Of a stretch of 64,000 nt of DNA, positions 56,701 through 64,000 are shown in pieces. Made by a program: the position numbers and the translations under genes. Position 1 is the first letter of the stretch. Each line of letters starts with the position of its first letter. Source of the stretch: Lineus longissimus (taxonomy: Eukaryota > Nemertea > Pilidiophora > Heteronemertea > Lineidae); contig NC_088315.1 of NCBI RefSeq assembly GCF_910592395.1, positions 19,386,219-19,450,218 of the forward strand. The letters run 5' to 3'. The notes beneath the pieces were generated by a model. The model saw only the letters and a list, made by a program, of their open reading frames with translations, was not told the origin of the DNA and ran no database searches.

Positions 56701-59045
56701 GAAATTTCTGTTTGAGTTCGCCAGCCGAGAGTTTATCCGAGAATCCCGACATCATGATGATGTCATTTAGTAGGACGCTGCGATGAACCGTCCAATCACT
56801 TGTCTGAAATTTTGAAATTAGGAAAGCGTTGAGAGTGCGCTGAGATTCAAACCAATGCCCTCTCTCTTTGCAAGTCCATCCTTCTAAGATATTTAGCAGC
56901 AAGTCTGAGGATCTCGCATTTCCAATGTTTACTGAAAATGACTTACATAATGTAGGAACCAACTCGAAATTCAGAATCCAGAAAAACGCCAAATTTTCAC
57001 AACTTCTTATTTTGGCCAAAAAATCAAAATCCAAAAAATTCACAATTCTTATTTTGGTACATGTAGATAACAAATCTCCTTTCACATTTTTCCATCAAAA
57101 AATATTTTTTTGTGATTTTCATGAAATCTTCAAAAATAAATCACTTCCTAAAATTTTGCACAGTGTACAGCACTAAAGAAATTTGTAGTATAGTCGAGAT
57201 TTTCAATTTACGACTGCTGCTCCATGAGACACTCACCAAGTATCCCTTTGCTGCTGTAAAGTTTGTTTTCCCGATTTTCATATTCAATTTGAGTATTTCG
57301 TCCACTTCAGAGTCCTTTTCGAACACGAATATCGTTCGATTCCCAGCAACGTCCGTATTGATGTGGAAAAATTTGAGCACCTTTTCAAACGGGCTGTAAA
57401 TCCGTGTTAATTTCTTGAGGTTGATGTTGTCAGGGAGAGGTGGAGTGAGTACGACCATGTTTGCAGGAACACATTGAGAAAATGAGCATTCTTTGCTGAA
57501 AGGAAAAGTAAACCGATTAGGACAGGGAGGCTTGTTCAGGAAATAGCCTTGCATTGATTTCCAGTGGGCGCGAGGAAAGCATTTTTGTAATCAGCTCATC
57601 ATTTTCATCTATCTTGAAGCGCAGAGGCGATCGGAAAATTCTGTACACTTTGAGTTTTAAAAATATTCTTACTTTTCAGGACTAATTGTTGATTCAGATC
57701 TGAAAGAGGAAATATCAAATCTTTATAGAGTAAATATGGAGAAAAGAATCGCTGCTAGTTAACACACTAGGGAAGATGATGTGAAAATATGTTCGAGAAA
57801 AACTACAGTCACAATGACTTTCATTTTCAAAGATCAAAGATTTGTAGTCCCAAAACTGGGCTCAACACTAAGAGATGATAAACCTGTAAGAAAAGGGGCA
57901 AAACCAACACTAAAGGTGCAAATTGCCTTGTGAAGTGATGAGTCATAACAAAGGCAAAAAGGCAAATGCAGTCCTCAGTTGAAAGGTCTGCAGAGTATCC
58001 CTTACTTAGTCAGATTGAGCTCCCCCTCCATTTTTGCCTTGAAGCGTTTGAGATCGGCAAGCAGACGTGGATCGGTGCCGTTCACCCACGTGTACACAAC
58101 ATCTATCGGAACAGGAAGACAAAGTCTGGAAAGGAATGGGAGAGGATTTAGTGTAAAAATGACGGAAAAAACTTTGGATTTGAGACCAGACATCTTGTAC
58201 TCAGAAGATGATTCTGTTGTAAGATAGATACGAGAAGTGCTGCACAAGTTTTTAGCAAGTTCTGTGGTCTTGTGGGTTTCCGGGGGCAACTACGAGTGCG
58301 ACACGACAACTTCACCCACTGGTCCCACTGACACGAACCATTGATTTGGCGATTAAGGTTGGTAAGTGTGAGCGGAAATCAGAACTATCTTTGCCGAGTT
58401 CCTCCCAAGTTTACCTTGAAGGAGAAAAGACTAACCTGCTTTGGTATGATTTGCCAGCGATGTTGTCACTATACGAACTGAACACAGCAGCATATTTTTC
58501 TTTACTCCATTCCAAAGTCACCTGAAAAAGTAGACATTCAGAAAAAAGTTGTACGATGGAAAAAGGCGGAGGATTATAGATATTCTTGCACCTTTTGCAG
58601 GTGGTCCTTCAAGGTCGTTCAGAACATTTTTATCACCAGTGCGACTATACTCTGTTGACGAGGAAAGCACTTAATTGAATTGGAAGAAGAAGAAGATGAA
58701 GAAGAAGGGGGCCGGAAGAAGCCAGGCAAACCTAAATTAGCCACAACGGCGCAAGGAACAAAAGAACAAGTGGTGTGTGGCCATGCGGTCTTTTGTTTGT
58801 GAGTTGTTTGTTGTGGCCCACAATGGCTTTACTGCACAGAGGAACGACAATTACTGACAAAATTAACAACTTGAAAAATGTACATAAAAATGTACACACT
58901 GAAGCAGTGCATTTACCTCTCCAAATTGAAGTGCTGAAATAATCACCAAAGTGAGACCAGCAAGCACAACATACGTCCCATATCGATGCGACAACACATC
59001 GTACGTCTGCTTCTGCAGCAGTTTACACAAGGTGGAATAAACCAT
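38728..59045 (-). CDS. GNPTAB: GNPTAB, GlcNAc-1-phosphotransferase alpha/beta precursor
   Basis: Golgi enzyme that adds GlcNAc-1-phosphate to mannose on lysosomal hydrolases, the first step of the mannose-6-phosphate tag. Twenty-six exons join to 1326 aa with no stop (human ~1256). Exon coordinates: 58917-59045, 58436-58521, 58006-58125, 57673-57699, 57237-57495, 56672-56803, 56155-56229, 55821-55892, 55407-55454, 55156-55287, 52133-52303, 51625-51832, 51236-51406, 44883-45088, 44463-44599, 44175-44305, 43097-43818, 42455-42654, 41913-42065, 41473-41539, 41027-41137, 40476-40561, 40178-40276, 39794-39961, 39250-39340, 38728-38907. N-terminal membrane anchor ~22-40; Stealth motifs [11 protein letters not shown] (~80), [15 protein letters not shown] (~330), [11 protein letters not shown] (~395) and [10 protein letters not shown] (~1182). 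Two LNR/Notch repeats (~427-457, ~490-520). The likely alpha/beta cleavage lies in [10 protein letters not shown] near 965. EF-hand-like DVDHSG near 1056; C-terminal membrane segment ~1248-1265; Ser-rich tail. Confidence 0.95.
39996..40124 (+). repeat. pogo/Tigger-like MITE, copy 6
   Basis: The left part is reduced (CAGTGAAGAGGG) and the right end is well preserved (GATAGAGAGGTTCTACTG then TA). It lies in a GNPTAB intron. Confidence 0.6.
40660..40925 (+). repeat. SINE family A, copy 3 (headless)
   Basis: The body matches copy 1 (GAGACTTAAAACTGAGGTTC, GACCCCACCAAGTGAGAAA, GGCACGTAAAA) but the tRNA-like head is absent, indicating a 5'-truncated insertion. It lies in a GNPTAB intron. Confidence 0.65.
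42890..43015 (-). repeat. tRNA-derived SINE head, antisense
   Basis: On the minus strand it reads GTAGAGTAGTGGCTCGGATT (A box) and, about 30 bp on, GGTCCTTAGTTCAGTCCCC (B box). It belongs to neither family A nor B as judged by eye. It lies in the GNPTAB intron after exon 17. Confidence 0.45.
45856..50684 (+). CDS. Ankyrin-repeat protein with SOCS-box-like C-terminus (nested)
   Basis: Two exons, 45856-46011 and 49773-50684, join in phase 0 to 355 aa. The gene lies wholly within GNPTAB intron 13, on the opposite strand. Exon 1 starts [12 protein letters not shown] and has an acidic run of Glu; its donor is AAG|GTAGGC. The second exon follows TTTTTTTGGCAG. Ankyrin-like units are visible: [37 protein letters not shown], and [13 protein letters not shown]. 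The C-terminus [14 protein letters not shown]...[12 protein letters not shown] resembles a SOCS box, which would recruit Elongin B/C and a Cullin ubiquitin ligase, as in ASB proteins. ANKRD9-type proteins are an alternative. The last exon is secure; the link to exon 1 is inferred from phase and signals only. The intron between them contains a LINE remnant and degenerate repeats. Confidence 0.65.
46332..46395 (+). repeat. 16-bp tandem repeat, four copies
   Basis: GTGCACCTTCGGACTC repeated four times with two substitutions. It is located in the intron of the nested ankyrin gene, just after a low-complexity (TCCA)n stretch. Confidence 0.85.
47485..47990 (-). mobile_element. 5'-truncated non-LTR retrotransposon (LINE) 3' end
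   Basis: The minus strand encodes the C-terminal piece of a LINE ORF2, with [20 protein letters not shown] followed by the family's conserved Tyr/Arg context, then about 190 bp of 3' untranslated sequence ending in (TTTGAA)n. The pattern C-x-C...EDE.HFL..CP.Y...R is typical of the post-RT tail of many animal LINEs. Upstream RT sequence is absent, so this copy is dead. Confidence 0.65.
48760..49190 (+). repeat. Degenerate tandem repeat, ~70-110 bp period
   Basis: Blocks containing GGTCCAGACTG, ACTGCTTG and GACCATGCATCTA recur at about 48770, 48840, 48931, 49040 and 49131. It is poorly conserved and lies in the intron of the nested ankyrin gene. Origin unknown. Confidence 0.4.
52340..52505 (-). 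repeat. SINE family A, copy 4 (antisense, partial)
   Basis: Contains CTCTTGTTTCTCACTTGTTG, AAAGACACCGGGTACCAGGA and CCTCAGTTTCACATAC, which are complements of the family A body. It lies immediately after the GNPTAB exon at 52133-52303 (upstream in gene direction). Confidence 0.55.
52750..53963 (+). repeat. Tandem-core repeat block 1 (~301-bp units, pearl-like)
   Basis: Four units, with the anchor word CCCCCTGGTGGCC at 52842, 53145, 53447 and 53747 (period 300-303). The block ends in an ACGACGG-type microsatellite (53885-53920) and a short conserved arm ACTGCGGTATT...CTCCCCTACAGTGAGCC. Tandem core, ACGG microsatellite and right arm is the architecture described for pearl/CvE elements of bivalves (Helitron-related non-autonomous elements). 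It lies in GNPTAB intron 10. Confidence 0.7.
54121..55113 (+). repeat. Tandem-core repeat block 2 (~301-bp units, pearl-like)
   Basis: Three units (anchors 54281, 54582, 54883), a second ACGACGG microsatellite (55019-55070) and a second right arm, in the same orientation as block 1. The two blocks are separated by 53964-54120, which contains an A-rich stretch and a tRNA-like fragment GGGTTTGAACTCACGACC (B box complement). Confidence 0.7.
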
Positions 59046-59866
59046 ATTGACTAGATTATGTAGGAAATCATCGAAATAAGAAAAATTATTAGGCAAAAAT
59101 CCGAATTTCAGGAGGCTGCCATGTTGGAAATTTCCAGATCATGGGCATTAGGTCTAAATATTTTCTTCATAAAAAACAAAAAATATCGCTTTTATCCCAT
59201 TTTTTTACTTTAAATAGTAAAATAGTCTAATTAGTTAGTAATTCCAATACTCATAAATACTTTTATTTGTACTTCTAAGGGTAAAAAACAATGTTTAAAT
59301 TATATTCTAAAACCATTCTGGGCCACCATTGTTTTTCAATAAGGTCAAGGTCAGTGAGAAAAAGTTGTAAAGTTTGTTTTGGTAAGAATATTTACTGTTT
59401 TCTATTAGTTCTTGCACCAAAACCGTTGTATAATCAGTGTAAATTACTTTTTAAAGTATCAAAGATTATGAACATGTGAGTGTCAGTGTTAAAAAGTAGC
59501 ATTAAGTGTTATAAATGTAACCTGAAATATTGTTGTCCGAAAATAGGTGACTGTGGCTTCACCCCCCTGTCTAAATAGTGCAGGTAAATGAAACTCCCGG
59601 TTATCGGATGAAATGAAAATTTTTCATAAATCTGTTCTGTAGCCCTACTATCTCAGATCTGGATGGATATATCTTTTGTGGTAGTAGGGTGTGACCTCTC
59701 ATCAGGACACCTCTCTATTGAGGACAGCACTCAGTTCCGAGGGTGTCCTTAATAGAGAGGATCTACTGTGTGTACATATTGTATTGTAAACAAGTAAATC
59801 AGGTTTGATTGGTCTTGTAAATGTAAATGAAATTGCATCTTGCCATTTTTGCAGAAATTCTAGACC
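59046..59866. promoter_or_regulatory. Divergent GNPTAB/XRCC4 promoter interval
   Basis: 821 bp separate the two start codons. XRCC4's ATG is preceded at 59851-59854 by a TTTTTGCAG acceptor, so its start may lie in a second exon, with an untranslated first exon somewhere in this interval. A pogo MITE fragment (59693-59768) has inserted here. No TATA box is evident. Confidence 0.45.
59693..59768 (+). repeat. pogo/Tigger-like MITE, copy 7 (right half)
   Basis: Right part only: GGACACCTCTCTATTGAGGA, CCGAGGGTGTCCTTAATAGA and the end GGATCTACTG followed by TG. Confidence 0.55.
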
Positions 59867-62800
59867 ATGCACGAGAAAAGATTTTGTCAGATTTCAACGT
59901 CTGATGGGCATGACTTTTATCTCCTTTCAACGATAAAAGCTGACGGCGAAGATGGAATCTCATTGGTCATGTGCGACGGCAGTAATGCTTGGTCGGGAGA
60001 AGGTGAGACCAGACGATTTTTAACAGGGAGAAATCATAATGGCGGCTTTAATTTAGCACTTCATAGAGACAATTCCAGTTTGAAGACCATGCTGTGTCTA
60101 AAATCTGTTGGGTGACGGTGCGTTTAAAGGTTGGAAAACCACATAAGGCCATGAATATATCCCTGTTATATCTTTTCCAGTTGATGGAGAGGATCTGGTA
60201 CGAACCAGTCGAACCTTAACAATGAAATCTGACGAATACTTGGAACAGACGTGTAAAGCTCTGACTGGACAACACAGTGCTGGTCTGAATTTCCAGTACG
60301 AAGTCAAGAAGAAAGGTCGAACCATGGAATTTTCTTGGAAGAAGATGGTCTCTGGTATAAAGGTAGGAAAAGTTATCTTCTTCCTTATAGTGATTAGGCT
60401 CCTTTTGGGGCGTACCTAATCATATGGTGTTGTAAGCATGCGGAGCGATAAAAACAGTGTCAGCGTGCGAGATAAAGATTATATGCAGGGAGTTGTCATG
60501 TGTTCCACAACCTGGGTGCAATACATGAGAATGCCGCGTCTGTGAAAGTCACCAACTTACCCTTTGGGTGCACCAAAAGCACCCCATCAGATGGCTCCTG
60601 AACTTGAATATAATTGCTTTACCACATCCCAGCGTAACCAGTGCTTTTCGATATACTCTGCCTCTCGTTATATTTTGTATCATGCGTAGGAGAGAAAAAC
60701 CCTGAATCACAGGATGGCTTTACCAGTGCGTTGTCTTTTCCATTTTCATCTCACACTTTTTTCTTTAAATTTAGTTCCAGCTTGGTTCCATTGTGCTCCG
60801 ATCCGAAGATGATGCGTCAGAAATCATCAAAGAATTATTTGATTATTGCATCGGGTCGTTCAAGAATCAGAATGAGCAGATACGCACATTACAGGGCGAC
60901 ACAGAAAGATTGTCTTCAGAGAGAACAAATGCATTAAAGGTACTCATTCCTCCAACTGTGCCAAGCAGCAGTTTATGAGGGGAAGTATTCATCTTCCTAT
61001 ATCTGCAGTTCTTAGAGGCAGTATTCTGCAGATCTGCTTCGAGAATGTTAACCTGATCAGACATTCTATTTACGCCCTCAGATGATTTCATTGCTCCAAG
61101 CAGTGCTTAAAAAAACCTCCCTTAGCAGACACCTCTGTATAAAGCATGACAACCTCTCTATTAGAGACAGTGGTTTTGGTCTCGAATCAGTTGTTTCTGT
61201 ACAATTTCACCTCTGTAATCAGGACACCTCTCTATGAGAGAAATTATTTGTCAGTCGAAACGGTGTCCTTTATAGAGAGGTACTGCAGTTGACACTACTG
61301 ATTATCTCTTGCTCTTTTTTTCAGAGATTAGAAAAGTTTACTGCAGCAAAAGAGACTTTAGAGACTGATCTTTATTCAAAGGTAAGTTTTCCGTTCATTC
61401 AAAATCTTTATTCAAAGGTAAGTTTTTCCCTTCATTCAAAATTTTTAAAGTGAAGTTGAATTTGAACAGTTCCTATTGTGTGAACAATAGTAACCACAAG
61501 TGAGCAGTTACTCTATTGGAAATAGCACACTATAAGACTTCTTGTAAGAGGTTGTGGTATACTATCACAACAATCCTAACATAGTCTTTGCTGCCTTTTA
61601 CCTGCTCAATATGAAAGTCAATCATTTCCATTCTCATTTGACGATAATGATAAATTGTTGCTTTATGTTCAGTTCCGGGTGATCATAAACAGTAAGAAGT
61701 CAAAACTACGAGACGTTCGCCAAGATCGTAAGTATGAGCAACAACATCCATTCACAACATCTTCCTCTCGTATCAATCCCCTTTCGTGGACTTTTTGCGT
61801 GACCCGTATACTCTCTATACTTATAAATTTATGTCCCCAAGGCTTCTTCAGAAGTAAACATCACTGTCCTTTTCAATTTTGGGCGTTGTGCAAAAAAAAC
61901 GCGGCAGATTTCTTTGAAGTTTGGTTTTTGTTCAATTTTATTTTGGGACCCAACACAATTTCAAGGTCAGAGATTTGCAAACCAAGTAAAAAATTTCTTG
62001 ATTCGAGCCCTTCGATGATTTTGGGGTGCTGGAAAGTGTTGATTTCCAAAAATTAGTTTTAAGAAAAAAGAAAATTTGAAGAAATCTGCCCAGGAGTTTT
62101 CACATCGTGGCCCAAAAGGTCAGTGACATTTACTTATGAAGACAACAATTGGTATTAGCTATTAACATTGGGCATGCCTCAGTGAATTTCATAGCACATG
62201 CGAAGTACACAGTTTGTTACAGTTCATTCATTCATGAATAGTCTTCACATTTTTTCTTTGTTGTTCTCAGATTTTGTTTCTTACACTGATTAAATCAGTT
62301 GTTGGTAAACATGTAAAAATGGCAATTTGGGGGAGCAAGGCAGGGAGACAATTGTTACAATAGCTGTTATTTTTATGCGTGACAAGCAAGCCCACATGCT
62401 TTAAAGGAGGACTATACACGAAGGCAGGAGATAGGGTGTCAAAATGGTGGTCTTCAGGTGACTGATTGAGTATTCCTTAAGGTGATAAGTGAGGGAATAA
62501 TAAGGTGATTATGTAATAAAACAAGACATCCACTTGAGTGGAAAAACCCCGAACGTTGTCACTTTTGCCGAGATGAGTGGCAAAGGCCGCGGGGTTGTCA
62601 ATTTGGCTTTGATCACAAGTAAACTTGCCATTTCAGTGGAAGAAATAAGGAATAATGCACCGAGGCAGTCCACAAGTACAGGAAAATGTAAGTGTGTCTT
62701 TGTATGGATTTACTTTATTTCTGATTTTGTATAGAATTTACTTTATTTCTGATTTTGTATAGAATTTACTTCTTTCATGATTTTTTTTGTAGGATTTACT

Positions 62801-63794
62801 CCTTTTTTTAATGATTTTGTGATGTCCGTTCCATTGTATGATACACTACATCTTAAAATAGCTACTAGATGCCATTTTCAAAAACTTCCGTTGAACAGAC
62901 TTTCCAGTTGTTCACTGTCGGTAAAATGAAACTAGAACAGAATTCACTTTCTAAAACTTGTCATCCAGCCGACCACAAGGATGGTACAACAAGTACACGA
63001 GGAATATTTTTCTGACTTTGATAATTTGCCTTTCAAAAGTCACAGGGCGGAACGAAAGGATGATCCAAGTTGATTCAGAGTTGTTTTTTTGTTACAGCCG
63101 CTGTGAAACGACAACTATCTTCATCACCGGAGTCGGAGGCAGTCAATGGAAGCGATGCAGGGGAGGACGATAATGAAAGGTATGAAACATTTGCCATTCG
63201 TGTCACTGATTTGATTGTACTTGCGCAAAGTTTGATTGGTAATCAATCAATCAAGAGTCAATCAATCAATTGATATTATTTTCCATTTGATTTATAGTCG
63301 ATGCCATGATGCGCTCGTGTCATCTTGATGGCCGTGCTATTGGCCGTTTTCATTTGTTCCTCCATCTCACCTCAAAACTAGCATGCCAGTGTCTCTCTGC
63401 CTGGGGAGGTGGCATGACAAAGATTAACTGATGGCGTCACACACAAAAGGGAATCCCCTCCTTCTCAAAGTCAGAGCTGATCACAGCCTCCTTATTGTCC
63501 TCTTGCACCCGGTCTTTCATTCTTGCAGGAACACCAGGAACAAGGAATCTCAGTTTTATGTCTCATTCGTAGAATGTAGCAATGAAAGGTAGGTTTCTTG
63601 ATTACACAACAGGGGACGTTTCTCAATATCTGCATCTTAACTTTCAGTGATTACCACTCAGACGACCAGACCACACCTCACCCAAGTAAACAGATGAGGC
63701 GGAATGCAATCGTACCGAAGGATGAGGGATCGTCGTTACTGTTCTTAGGAGATGAGGATGAAGACAACAAGAAAGCAGCACCACTGGCAAGAAG
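59867..63794 (+). CDS. XRCC4: XRCC4, non-homologous end-joining factor (3' end beyond window)
   Basis: XRCC4 stabilises DNA ligase IV in the nucleus for double-strand break repair. Exons: 59867-60002, 60181-60362, 60775-60939, 61325-61381, 61673-61727, 62637-62687, 63098-63179, 63648-63794, joining in frame to 291 complete codons with two bases left over; the terminal exon(s) lie past the right edge (human 336 aa). The head domain (~1-115) includes GLNFQYEVKKKGRTMEFSWK; a coiled coil follows (~120-200), with FRVIINSKKSKLRDVRQD matching the segment after the ligase-binding region. The tail is acidic and Ser-rich with a basic MRR motif near 257. Exon 6 (51 nt) is supported by matching phase (1-1) and good splice signals but is short. 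The donor of exon 4 is duplicated (see repeat at 61369). Confidence 0.85.
61101..61286 (+). repeat. pogo/Tigger-like MITE, copy 8
   Basis: A diverged near-full copy (AAACCTCCCTTAGCAGACAC at left; GGTGTCCTTTATAGAGAGGT at right) located 38 bp before the XRCC4 exon at 61325. Confidence 0.6.
61369..61440 (+). repeat. XRCC4: Tandemly duplicated splice donor of XRCC4 exon 4
   Basis: TCTTTATTCAAAGGTAAGTTTT with its CATTCAAAAT flank occurs twice in tandem, 36 bp apart. Both copies keep a consensus AAG|GTAAGT donor (after 61381 and after 61417). Use of the second adds 36 nt, i.e. 12 in-frame codons (VSFPFIQNLYSK) without a stop. Confidence 0.8.
62401..62460 (+). repeat. TTAA-type MITE fragment
   Basis: TTAAAGGAGGACTATACACG followed by GGCAGGAGA and TGGTCTTCAGG resembles the left end of the element at 1831. 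No matching right end is present. Confidence 0.4.
63500..63580 (-). repeat. SINE family A, copy 5 (antisense, partial)
   Basis: ACACCAGGAACAAGGAATCT followed by CAGTTTTATGTCTCATTCG is the complement of the family A body. It lies in the last visible XRCC4 intron and contains a plausible acceptor and donor (see findings). Confidence 0.6.
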
Positions 63795-64000
63795 GTTAGC
63801 AGACATCATTTTTGCAGATGTTATATTTTGTTTGCCACTTCTGAAACCTAAAGTTCATTCATGGATGATTTGTCTGCATTGTTTTCACAAACAATTGTTT
63901 TGGTTTTTATTGATCTGGAGTTTGAAACCTGACAGATTATTCAAATTTTGGTAACTCTGGCAATTTCACAAATATAGACGTTTTCTTTGACGGTGTTTTC

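Overview
This window is animal (metazoan) nuclear DNA, almost certainly from an invertebrate. All host genes are split into many short exons with GT/AG borders, introns are long, and the gene set (LIN7, a NEK kinase, a PHF13/23-type PHD protein, GNPTAB, XRCC4) is conserved across animals. The many TE remnants suggest a marine invertebrate such as a non-vertebrate deuterostome or a lophotrochozoan: tRNA-SINEs, pogo-like and TTAA-flanked MITEs, a BEL/Pao element, and a tandem-core plus ACGG-microsatellite repeat reminiscent of bivalve 'pearl' elements. I cannot name the species from sequence alone.

Layout. (1) 2109-10531, minus: LIN7 (L27 + PDZ scaffold), reconstructed in frame from six exons, with two alternative tandem copies of the last exon. 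(2) 10532-11362: a short divergent promoter interval. (3) 11363-25597, plus: a 12-exon NEK-family kinase (542 aa) whose ninth intron holds a complete, very young BEL/Pao retrotransposon (15859-24075) with two 99.8% identical LTRs, GATGT target duplications and one intact 1806-codon polyprotein. (4) 25598-31681: gene-free, with a TTAA-flanked foldback element. (5) 31682-36585, minus: a compact PHD-finger protein. (6) 38728-59045, minus: GNPTAB (GlcNAc-1-phosphotransferase alpha/beta precursor), 26 exons that join to an uninterrupted 1326-aa frame. Its large thirteenth intron hosts a plus-strand ankyrin/SOCS-box-like gene (45856-50684), and its tenth intron is filled with two arrays of a ~301-bp tandem repeat. 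(7) 59867 to beyond the right edge, plus: XRCC4, divergent from GNPTAB, truncated by the window.

The genes do not form a functional pathway; they are independent housekeeping-type genes arranged as two divergent pairs (LIN7/NEK, GNPTAB/XRCC4), one convergent pair (NEK/PHF-like) and one nested gene. No prokaryote-style system is present. The most notable observations are the duplicated LIN7 terminal exon, the duplicated in-frame splice donor and possible SINE-derived cassette exon of XRCC4, the intact BEL element, the nested ankyrin gene, the repeat array carrying regularly spaced nuclear-receptor half-sites, and several near-perfect hairpins.

All exon borders were deduced by eye from splice-site consensus, reading-frame continuity and recalled family sequence; none is backed by transcript data.
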